A DNA stretch of 64,000 bases, from NCBI GenBank assembly GCA_963966185.1, contig CAWZYM010000203.1, positions 1 to 64,000 of the forward strand. Direction: 5' to 3'. Each line of letters begins with the position of its first letter. The first letter of the stretch is position 1. The notes under the pieces are model-generated. The model did no database searches. It was not told the origin of the DNA and worked only from the letters and a program-made list of their open reading frames with translations. Origin of the DNA: Rhabditoides inermis. Taxonomy: Eukaryota > Nematoda > Chromadorea > Rhabditida > Rhabditidae. Of the stretch, positions 23,502 to 33,729 are shown in pieces. The translations under genes and the position numbers were made by a program.

Positions 23502-26277
23502 ATGGATCGTTGGCGAGCGTGGTGGATAGAACTGCGAGTGATGCTGCATGTGAGTGGTGTTCATATTTGACATTAGCATTTCGGACTGAATAAATCCAGA
23601 TCTATCTGTTGGCTGGCATATACGCGCTGAAGGAGCTGCTGTTTGACCGGGTGTGGGACAAGGAGGGAGATGAGGTGGTGAGTAGAGAGAAGAGAGAGAG
23701 ATAGAGAGAGGGAGGGAGAGAAGAGAGAGAGAGAGGGATAAAGAAAGAGAGAGGAGAGAGAGAGAGAGAGATTCCCTCGCAGCCGTCCCGCTGGCGTGGC
23801 TCTCGCACAGCAGTCGTCACGGGAGCTGACGGAACGATCGGAAGAGAGGTGAGTGTTTTTTTTTTAAATTTGGTTTTTCTTCAACTACAACTTATTTTTT
23901 TTCATCTCGTCTGTGTTGTTGTGAGGGGGTGAAACATATTGCTTTCGGTATTTTTCTCTTGTAATATATATTTCCAAGCCTTACTATAGGGTATTTTTTT
24001 CACGGTACGCGAATTTTCGTCGATTGGTCGGACGAGGGACTAAAATTTACACAGCACTCCGTCAAAAGTGTGCCGCCGTGCCGGGAACCTTTGCGCGCCA
24101 AATTTGAAACTTTGTGTTTTGCATCTTACTTGATTGATCCTGTCAGCGGTCATATGCTCATTTCAAAGATTAAGCCACGCATGTCTTAGTTCATCGATCG
24201 AAGTGAAACTGCGAACGGCACTACAGAATTAGGGTGGCAGTGCTAATGTCGCTATATTATCTTATACTTCTTTTAGGGCTCATTTAGTGTGGCTGCAATC
24301 CGTTTCTTTTCAAGTAGAGATACATATGTGCATGTTGAATCTTTGAAAGCAGTTCCGATGTATTTCGAAAGGGTAACAAGCCCGAGAGTATTTGGCAGGC
24401 AACCCGAGCATGTTTTGATTTAGGGAGATTATGAAGACTAACATCTCTGATATCATGTTAAAGGTCACGATCAGCGAGGATCAGAGAGTGTGTGGTAAAA
24501 CACTTTTCATGTAAGTGTTCAGGCAATCGAGAATGTTTCGAAGATTTTGATTGTATGTTGTATGATAGCGACTCACGAGTCATGAAGGAGGTGTGGCATT
24601 GATCAGTATATACAAGTGGGCCCGCAAATGAGTTCCACTGTTTTCACGAGAGAGTTCAGGGTGGTTAGACAACGATCAGAATCCATTGTATGCTGTTTTC
24701 AATTTGACAAAACTTTGCGTGGATACCCAAGGTCGAACCCGCGAACCGTTGCTTGTCTTGTCAAGCGAGAGCGTTACCACTTCGCCATAAGATCATGTGA
24801 GAGGAGTTGAGAAGTAGAGATATGAACGCCAAAAAAATATGCGATGCATTTCATTCAGTATACTGTAGTTAACAGGGGAAAGTGCGAAAAAAGTCGCAAC
24901 CTGTAGTCAATATTATCGTTACTGTGACGTTTGAACCTAGCACATTATTCTATTTCACTACTAATGAAAGTTGAAATTGTCTAGAAACTTCTACGATATT
25001 CATAGTTGATATATAGCTGACATCCTGCGCCAGAGCGATAGTTTTCGATCTACCTCACTTGCAGTTCGAAATACGGTGCCATAACCGTCTGTCTCTCTTG
25101 TTTTGCGCGCTATTGCCGAGAGCTGACTCTCCGTCTTCCTCTGATCTACACCACCGCGCGCAACTTATTGCGAGCATAGAACTACATATATTACATCTCA
25201 CACGCACTCCTCTCTTTCCCCATAAGGATATGTGAGATGCCGATAAGAGATACATGTCCGATAAGAGATGTTATGTAAGGTGATAGGTGATGCTAAAAAG
25301 TGAAGTGTCGCTACTTGTGCTGTGAGAACCTAAGCTATCGTAATTCAGAGATAATGATTTTATGGTCATGTCTCCGAATTGTTGAATCAATGTTGTTTAG
25401 CTTTTACTTATATGCTCACAGTAGTAGTTCGATAAGTGAAAATGTGTAGGTAGATAAATCCCTGAAACGTAAAGTGAGGGCATCGTTCTGGTAAAAAAAT
25501 CGATTATAGTCAATCTTTCATTGACCGCTGACAGGATCAATCAAGTAAGATGCAAAACACAAAGTTTCAAATTTGGCGCGCAAAGGTTCCCGGCACGGCG
25601 GCACACTTTTGACGGAGTGCTGTGTAAATTTTAGTGGACGAGGGCCAAATGACAAGAACTTCATGCAAGTCAAGCGCTTTTGCTAGATTCTGGCCCGAAA
25701 TACGGTGAAAAAAACCAAAGAAAATGCACAATGTTGAAAAACAATCCTCTAGAGACACTATCGGGGCACCCTCCCTCGAAACTGGGAGCTGTAGCACCAT
25801 TTTGAAGAGAGTTATAAAGTTTCATAGGTTTTCCCTATATTAGGGACTGAAAAAAAGAATCTTGTCAGGGAGCCGAAGCTGAATTTGTGTGAAGATTCAT
25901 TAATTTCGAAATGAGTTATAAGCTTTAGAAGATGGAAAACTCTGCTTCATTAGACTTGCAAATGACCTCATTTCCATAAAATCAGGCCGCCAAGCGCGCG
26001 AATTGCGTGGTTGAATGATATCGCTCGGGCCGATAGAGAGGCTAAATGCGACGAAACGATGTCTGGAAAATATGCGGCGAAATGGTTGCCGTACCGTGAA
26101 CCGGGGCGTTACCCTATATGTGTTTGTTGCGTACAAGTATGTAACTACGTATGACTAGTTACAACACACAAGTACATTTACAAGTACAAGTACACGTTAC
26201 AAGTTACCCCAAGTTGGTGTGGTCACAACTCCGGTGCGGTCAGTCTCTTCGTATTTTAAAGAGACTGACCGCAACTT

Positions 26278-26340
<63 letters not shown>

Positions 26341-29208
26341 CTGAATACCCTCTCCAGATGGTCTCATCACTCCTCCGCCTCGGCTGGCGGGTGCATGTGG
26401 TGGTGCGGGAGGGACACGCGAGGAGGGGAGAGCCGTATGGGGTGGAGGGAGAGGTGAGGGGAGAGAGGAAGAGGAAGGGAGGGAGGGAGGGAGGGAGAGG
26501 GAGGGAGGGAGGGAGAGAGGGAGGGAGAGAGAGAGGGAGAGAGAGGGGGAAGAGGGGGAGTGAGGGAGAGGGAGAGAGGGGGGGAGGAGAGATGGAGAGA
26601 GGGGGGAAGGAGAGAGGAAGGGGAGAGTGAAAGAGGGAGAGAGGGAGGGAGAGAGAGAGAGAGAGATGTCGAATGTTTCAGGACGAAGCGCGCATAGTGC
26701 AACACGTGTGCGACTTTGCCGATCGGAAACAGGTGGGTTTTTGAAAATACAAATTTTCGGAATAGTGATTTTCGATGAAAGAGTTCTGTGCTAGATTAGA
26801 GTCAAGTTGTGGTGGACTAGATTCATAGGCTTCTTCACACCACACTCGGTAACCTTGTCGACAGATGGAAACTAGGCAGATCGGACCTTTCTTTGACCGA
26901 CAATGTCGAAACACTCACTCTTATTATCATCGCGTGGATCTTCCCCCCTACTTGTATTCAGATTTGTCATGTGGGAACTTGGGTGGTACTTTATGTCTCC
27001 ACCGCATGGGTGCGATCTACTTGCAGGCAGAGACAGAAACTGCGAGTTGTCTCACCATCATGTACCTGCATGTGCCCCTATCCTTGCAGGTATCCCGCCT
27101 GTGCACCGCCCTCTCCTCCCTGCCCCCGGTCGATCTGCTGGTGTGCAGCGCCGCTGTGATGCTGGACGAGCACACCGAGGTGGGAAATGATCTCTGTAGC
27201 GTTCCCCATTCTTCAACTCTGCTCTCCAAAACACAACGTGTACCGACGAGATTACTGTCGCGCTCTCGGAAGGTACAAGATATGTCTAAGCACAGTCCCC
27301 TCGACAGTCACTATCAAGTTATCAATCGGCAACGAGCGAAGGTAGAGATGGGTGTGAATGCTTTGTGTTGAGGAGATCAACGTGCGCTCGCAGCTCTCGC
27401 TCTGCCACTCGCTGCTCTCGTCGGCTCGCCTGGCCGGGGACGGGTGTGTGCTGCTGCTGTCCAGCTGCTGTGCGCACGCAGCGCGCACTGATGGTGGGCA
27501 ATCTATGAATACGAGTGTCTCCTTCACGCTGTCTCTCCATCTATATCTTTCTCCTTTCTCTCCTTTCTCGTTATCTGCTCTCTCTTTATCTGCTCTCTCT
27601 TTATTTCTCTCCCCTCTCTCCCTTTCTCTCTCTCTCTCTCTCTCTCCCTCTCACTCCCCCCTCTCTCTCTCTCTAACCGCTCCCTCCTCGCAGCCGCCCT
27701 CCCCGCCCTCTACTCGCTCGGCCCGTATCAGTCGTACGCGCTGTCCAAGCTCGCCCTGGCGGTGGCTGCCGAAGAGCTGGACAGACAGTACGGGTGAGTC
27801 CTTTCATTGTTGTGAGAAAAGAAAAGTCGCTCTCGAAATTTCGACATGGATGTCTTACTTAGTGACGGTAGACAAGAACGAAGTGTCCCACGCGTAAGGT
27901 GTTGACTATTGTGTCAGGAGTGCAACGTTGTAACAAGAGAAATGAAAATGAGTGAAATTGTTTTTCAGTGTGCGAGTGATCGCGGCACACCCGGGAGTGG
28001 TTCCTGGGGCGCTCTACCGACACGCTCCCGCCCCTGTTCGATGTGTGGTCGACACTATTCTGCCATGGATAATGAGGTGAAAGACCTTTCCTTTTCCTTT
28101 TTTGGTTTTCTGTCATGTCTCTTCGAACATCCTTCGAAACACGACTTCTGAAGACGGACCACACATGTTCACACAAGTTGGAGTACACACATTTATTGAC
28201 ACGTTACGTGACAGTCGTTCAAGGGTTGTACTCGATGGGGAGGTTCTTGCGGCGGACCATTCCGTCGCCCTGGAACCACTCGCGGCGGAAGGTCTTGGCA
28301 GCGCCGTCGGGGGTGTTGGTCCACTCGATGGTGATGCGGTCGTTGTTGGTGTCCTCCTCTCCGAACTTGAACGCGTCGCAAGAGACGGCCATCAGCACGG
28401 CCTCCTTGGGGTCGAGCACTCCGCACGGCGGGTCGACGCCGAGGCGCTTCATGTTGGTGGTCTTGATGGCCCATCCGATGCGGCGACCTCCAGTGTTGGT
28501 GATCTGAAAAAAGACCAATCATTCAATGATCGATCGATATCCGATCGATATCCACGCACCTTGATGTGGTAGGTGTGCTTGTCATCGTAGGGGGCGTTGA
28601 AGACGATCTTGGTACCCGGCTGGGTGTTGATATCTCCGGGAGCGACGGACTGAGCCATGGCGAATGGATGCCGGCAGCCCGCCGCGCCCGCCTTTTATTC
28701 GCCCATCCAGACATGCAAATCGGCGAGTTCGCGAGGAATGACTAATTATCATCAGGCTAATGAGAATGCAAATAGGGACGAGTTTGCATTGCTAATCATG
28801 CAAATTAGGAGGGATTCACTGGTAATCGACGTCATGGATGTTGTTTCATCAATCTAGCAGACCTCTGTCGTCGAACTGGTGAAATGGAATCATTGTTGTG
28901 TCGATCTTTCGTTTCCATCCGAGGCAGCTTTCGTTTTGCAGACCGTACTATTGTCAAAGGGTAATTGAGAAAATTAAAGTTGTGAAAGGAAGATATGGTG
29001 ACCAATCCAGGCCTATGTAATGTGTCTATCCTGATACCTATGTCTATCCTGTGTCTATCCTGATGTCTATCCTGATATCTCTTCAGATCCCCTGCTCGAT
29101 CCGCCTCGCTGCTGCTTCGATGTGTGTGGAGGGAGGAGCGAGGGGTGTACTATGAGAATGCACGGGTTGTCGAGATCCACAAGGGACTGCGGGGGAAGGT
29201 AGGGAAGG

Positions 29209-29252
<44 letters not shown>

Positions 29253-30405
29253 GTGAGTGAGAGAGAGGGAAAGGGAGAGAGAAAGGGAAAGAGAGAGAGA
29301 GAGAGTGGGAGGGAGGGAGGGTGAGGGAGGGAGGGAGGGAGGGTGAGGGAGAGATTGTTTCCATAACTGAAAATTAGTGTTCACTTTTATCACTAACATG
29401 GAGTGTCGTTTAGGTCACAGAAGCCGATGGTGACCAAACTGATATCAGAGATACCATAGGAGGTCACTAGTCGAAAACCGTTTTCAAATCCACAGGACCG
29501 GCCATACGTTTCGAGATATTAACGTTTCAAATTTTGGAGCTAAACCGTGTGGATTGCTTTTGCGGCCTGTCTCTCTATTCGCGCAAGCTGTGAAACAGCG
29601 GCGGTGGTCTAGTGGATAAAGCGGCCGTCTGTCAAGCGGCAGGGTGTGGTTTCGCTCCCCGGATATGCTTTTCATTTTACCGACACTTTCCGGACTTGTA
29701 CTTTTTGGTGAGAATTGGGCAGTTGGTAGTAAACTCCTATCATCTTCTTTTTTTTCAAATCGAACGGTCATATGTCTTGTTGAGTGCTCATTACAAAATG
29801 TTTGCGTTCTTTAAACTTCATTCCCAAAAAATTCGAAAAATAATACTGACGAAGGTTTCCACATGATCCTCTCACCATGCGTGACTCCAACTATTCGAAC
29901 AAAAAAAATACAAGTCCGGAAAGAATCGGCAAAATGGAAAGCATATCCGGAGAGCGAACCCACACCCTACCGCTTGACAGACGGCCGCTCTATCCACTAG
30001 GCCACCGCCGCTGTTTCACAGCTTGCGCGAATGGAGTGACAGGCCGCAAAAACTATCCACACGGTTTAGCTCCAAAATTTGAAACGTAAATATCTCGAAA
30101 CGTATGTCCGGTCCTGTGGATTTGAAAACGGTTTTCGACTAGTGACCTCCTATGGTATCTCTGATATCAGTTTGGTCACCATCGGCTTCTGTGACCTAAA
30201 CGACACTCCATGTTAGTGATAAAAGTGAACACTAATTTTCAGTTATGGAAGACATCCATGTAAGAAGTCTACATTGAATTTATGAATGGATTTCACGTCT
30301 ACTTTTAGATTTTGTGAAACATATTTGAATTTAAAATATTCCAAAAGCAAAAATATAATTATTTATTTTCAGGCTCGGTCCGCGCTCATTGCCTACGAGT
30401 TCTAA
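23502..30405 (+). CDS. Membrane-anchored short-chain dehydrogenase/reductase (DHRSX-like), 300 aa
   Basis: Exons: 23502-23549, 23600-23677, 23783-23848, 26358-26453, 26682-26732, 27090-27179, 27373-27493, 27694-27793, 27969-28076, 29087-29198, 30373-30405 (903 nt, phases consistent). The N-terminus has a hydrophobic anchor ([17 protein letters not shown]). A Rossmann cofactor motif TGADGTIG follows at about residues 54-61. The active-site Ser lies in the LLLSSC strand and the catalytic YxxxK is YALSK at about residue 200, followed by AAHPGVV. The usual NNAG box is replaced by CSAA, which is unusual. The family catalyses NAD(P)H-dependent oxidation or reduction of lipids, retinoids or other carbonyls; the substrate cannot be told. 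Introns contain an rDNA-derived inverted repeat, a tRNA-like repeat, an antisense msp gene and a foldback element. The ttcgag just before the ATG may be a trans-splice acceptor. Confidence 0.85.
24127..24219 (+). rRNA. 18S rRNA 5'-end fragment (pseudogene)
   Basis: Matches the conserved 5' end of nematode 18S rRNA: tacttgattgatcctgtcag, then tcaaagattaagcca, then gtgaaactgcgaacggc. Similarity stops after ~93 nt. Several changes at conserved positions (gccacgcatgtctta for gccatgcatgtctaa) show it is decayed. Confidence 0.88.
24615..24868 (-). repeat. tRNA-derived SINE-like repeat, copy 2
   Basis: Homologue of 7317-7575 with the same order of blocks (gtgggcccgcaaatgagt, then ttttcaatttgacaaaac, then the minus-strand tRNA-like part at 24712-24790). 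Confidence 0.8.
25028..25190 (-). mobile_element. Short inverted-end element, family C, copy 2
   Basis: Reverse-complement homologue of 21745-21897. Shared blocks include gagagctgactctccgtctt and gcgagcatagaacta. Confidence 0.75.
26234..26276. mobile_element. Minimal hairpin of the GGTCAGTCTCTT MITE family, copy 4
   Basis: gtgcggtcagtctcttcgta followed directly by the complementary tttaaagagactgaccgc: both terminal repeats with almost no interior, about 43 bp. Confidence 0.85.
26279..26335. repeat. (TA)n microsatellite
   Basis: About 28 uninterrupted AT dinucleotides directly beside the minimal MITE and 20 bp before the acceptor of the exon at 26358. Confidence 0.97.
28219..28658 (-). CDS. 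msp: Major Sperm Protein, nested antisense
   Basis: Two exons on the minus strand: 28560-28658 and 28219-28503 (127 aa, the family's exact usual length). It begins [18 protein letters not shown] and contains the invariant [47 protein letters not shown] and the end [12 protein letters not shown]. MSPs form the filament network that drives the amoeboid movement of nematode sperm and also signal oocyte maturation. One small intron (56 bp, in-phase after HIK) splits the immunoglobulin-like fold. The gene sits wholly in SDR intron 28077-29086 on the opposite strand, so sperm-line expression would be antisense to that host gene. Confidence 0.98.
28985..29086. repeat. tgtctatcctgat short tandem repeat at an acceptor
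   Basis: Four or five imperfect copies of tgtctatcctga stand directly before the acceptor of the exon at 29087. Confidence 0.75.
29361..30248. mobile_element. Foldback element with a tRNA-like module in each arm
   Basis: Arms of about 365 bp (29361-29725 and 29880-30248) are inverted copies of each other, starting ccataactgaaaattagtg and ending cactaattttcagttatgg. Each arm holds a tRNA-Asp(GTC)-like module (29596-29668 on plus, 29943-30018 on minus): box A-like ggtctagtggataaagc, a GCCGT/GCGGC anticodon stem around ctgtcaa, and a box B-like part. No ORF encodes a transposase. It lies in SDR intron 29199-30372. Confidence 0.88.
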
Positions 30406-31037
30406 ATTGTTGTGATTTTTGTTATATCTTCATAAATACGTAATTAAACATGTTGTTGATAGTTTGGTGTGTGTGTGTTTCGTGTTTCGGTGTGTGTTTC
30501 TTGTTTCTTCGTTTCGGTTTGGTGTGGCGTCTTTGAGTGATGCGGCCTTGATTCCGCGTTTCACTCTGCGTTGCCTCTTCTCAGACGCACAAAGCGGAAT
30601 CGAATGCTATACATACCTGGACTCTTTTGAACCCATGTTTCGCACACCCAAAATTACACCTGCTTAGCAAAAGAACGTGGAAGAGTGACCTCCCACTTTC
30701 GCTTTCGGCTCACCACGAAACCTTGAAACCGCGGAAGTGTGGTTCCTTGAATTACCCCGGCCCGCAACTCGATCGTATAACTGTCATAAAGTGCACTATA
30801 CTCGGCGGTTATTGCGACGCTCTATTGTGCGGCGCGCACTCAATTAGACCGGCACAAGAGGATCGGAGCGCTGATTGGAGGAGAGGATTTGCGCGCATCC
30901 TCGCCCCGCCCACTTTCGCCCTGAGGCTATGTGAGGCTAGAGAGATATAGAGTGACTATTAATCCCGTTTAGACTCTTCTTTCCTCCGAGTTCTGATTTG
31001 ATTTGTCATGCGGTTTCGATGTTGTTGTTTTTGTAGG
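30406..31037. other. Intergenic region, 3' UTR and putative promoter
   Basis: Between the SDR stop and the signal-peptide exon of the ground-like gene. The ttttgtag just before the ATG at 31038 looks like a trans-splice acceptor. No gene seen. Confidence 0.6.
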
Positions 31038-31524
31038 ATGAAACCGTTGTGGTGGTTTCGAATTCCTGTGTTATTGCTACTCTTCGAGTCTTCTGTCGCC
31101 TTCAACTACTGTGAGTATATTTCAAAGTGTTTGGGTTTGGACTTTCAAAATAGAAGAAGGGAAGTGCTATCGCTCTTCTGTGTACGCGTGCACGTATCAA
31201 TTGCGGGAATCGCAGTTTTGACTATTTTCACCCTATCGATTCGTATGATCTAAACAAAGATCTAATCTGAAAATAAATCCTTCACTATCGAACTTAAGTA
31301 GGAATTAAACTTCTCTGTAATACTTACATGAGTTATTTACTGTGACTTTCTTCTCTAACCGTGTCAAATCTGAAAGTGTCAAATCGTAACAAAAAACGAT
31401 GTCACGATTTGCATGAGAAAGATCGCTTTTCACTTTCCTCTACGAAATCGATGTATGCACCTTTCTCTCTTTCACTTGAACATTGTCGCATACCGATTAG
31501 AAGAGGAATCACTTGCCTCTCCTT

Positions 31525-31576
<52 letters not shown>

Positions 31577-32660
31577 TCTCTCCCCTCTCTCTCGCCGCAA
31601 AAGGCGAAAGGCGGATTTTGGCGGATTCGTGTCAAGACGGACCGCTATCCGGGCGCGCGGCGCGGAAAAAAAGAAGCCTGCGATACGTTTTGCCGTGAAG
31701 GTGAAGAGGACATTGAAATGTTATGCGCGAAAAACAGAGCGGATCTGAACGATGAGGTTGAAAACCCGATTCGTCCGCTCGCCAAATAATGCCCGATCTT
31801 TGTGCGCGCGCGAGGGCAGACGATTATTATGCGACTGACTGTGATTGTTCGGAACCGGGATGTCTACTAGGGGAGAGAGAGAGAACGAGAAAGAGAGATA
31901 GAGAGAGAGAGCGATAGAGAGAGGGGGAGAGAGAGAACGAGAATGAGAGAGAAGAGTGAAAGGACAGTACCGTTCTGGAGTCGACCTTTTTGCATGGGAG
32001 TGGCTATTGTAAATGGGATTTGGGAGATAATGGCTGGGCGGAAAGCGAGAGGAGACCCGAACCCGATACGCTGGCTGGAGGAAGTGATTGATGGGGCCGC
32101 ACTTTGAGGATCGAAAGTTCACTAGGTGCACAAGTCGACTCTTTTTGCAGCCATGTCAATCACGCCTTCCTCGAATGAAGCGCCGTACCGACGACGGGGA
32201 GAGCTGTACTATAGGAAGAACAAGAAGTTCCTGCGGAGAGCCGCCGGAACGACGTCTATGAAGAAGGTCCGTGTGATTTTCGGAAAGATTTCGAGGGCTC
32301 GTTCTTAAGTCGATGTCGATCTTTCGCGAGGGAACGGCTATTTTTCCCTTCTCTCAAAAAGAAGTGGGGTAAATCAGAGGAACAGTCAGAATGCGACAAA
32401 AAAAGAGAGTCAGACAATGTGAACTGTAGGCGTGAACTATGAGCATGGAAAATCATTATGATCAACCACATGGTATCCTCATTTTGTTTCAGTCCGGTGC
32501 AATCGCTTCTGTCCCCATTGCGACGGAGGGACTAGCCATGCTCGCACCTGTTAGATCGACCATTGCCCCGCCAATCAAGGGCAGGGAAATGGAATACGCG
32601 ATGTGGGTGGTCTCTCACTCTCTCTCTTTCACTCTCTCTCTCTCCCTCTCTCTCTCTCTC

Positions 32661-32704
<44 letters not shown>

Positions 32705-33680
32705 CTCTCTCCCCTCTCTTATCAACGTGATATTGCAGATCAAGCGCGAGCAAGTATTCCAAGCTCGGCTGGCACTTCAAGAGCAGAAAGGTGAGCAGCT
32801 GATTTAGTAAATCCACTTATCTCACCGTACCCGGTGAACCCAAACTGTACCCTTCATCCTTTCCAGGAACGTCGCCGCTCGACGAAAAAGCAAAGCGGCA
32901 CGAAGCTGCTGGACGCCGAGAACGACGTCCAAGTGGTGAGAATATAATTATACTATATTATATTTTGTTTATTTTACGCGATTGTTCTATCCGAGAATAA
33001 GTTGAGTTATGGTATTTGAAAATTGTTCAGCAGAGGGAATAGGGTTAGGCTTAGGAGACAACAAACGTCACTTTACCATTCTTTTATGTTATGCATACCT
33101 TCGGAAACGAACCATGCCACATAAGGGCATGGTTATTAGGAGTTCCATTACTTGGGTTTGAAAATTACAATTTGTCTTGCGCGAGCGTGCAATTCCATGT
33201 CCTCATCCAGCTTACCTGTTCCACACAGCGAGATTTCTCTTCCCCCCCGAGACCGGCTAACTTCTGACCGCCGTTTGATGATTGAGGCATTTCGAGAGTC
33301 TCTCCCTCTCTTCCTTCCCCTCTCTCCATCTCTCTCTCTCTCTCCCTCTCCCTCTCTCCCCCTCTCTCGTAATTAGTCAGCCAATCACGCACTCGCCGCG
33401 CCCGGAATGATGACCTCTTTTTGAGTGAGGGAGAGGTTCGCCTCTCTCTCTCTCTATCTCCCTCTCTCTCTCTTTCTCTCTCTCTCTCCTCTCTTTCTTC
33501 TTCCCGGTTTTCTCGCTTTCCCCCACCGTTCCCTCAAATGCCTTACTTACCTGCTTATTTATTAGTGAGTTATGGTGAGTGGTTTGAGAGGAGAAATGAA
33601 ACTGGGTCGGAAAGGCGTTCGAGGTTCGGAGGCACGGTCAAGAGATGGATAAAACGGGGATGTCTGTCTGGCATTGCAAT

Positions 33681-33729
<49 letters not shown>

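Larger units (their letters stand above)
23990..25715. mobile_element. Inverted-repeat structure carrying 18S rRNA 5' ends
   Basis: The left arm (about 23990-24152) and right arm (about 25518-25715) are inverted copies. Both contain gtgccgccgtgccgggaacc (in opposite orientations), a ttttttcac block and a gacgaggg block. At the inner edge both run into the start of 18S rRNA (gattgatcctgtcagcggtc). Between the arms lie more 18S sequence, a tRNA-like repeat and a family C element. The whole sits in SDR intron 23849-26357. Confidence 0.7.

Noticed and set aside
29596..29668. Functional tRNA-Asp gene
   Set aside because: The anticodon arm pairs well, but the T stem and acceptor stem do not, and it is part of a palindromic repeat. 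The same holds for the tRNA-like modules at 7425, 8770, 24712, 50793 and 51088.
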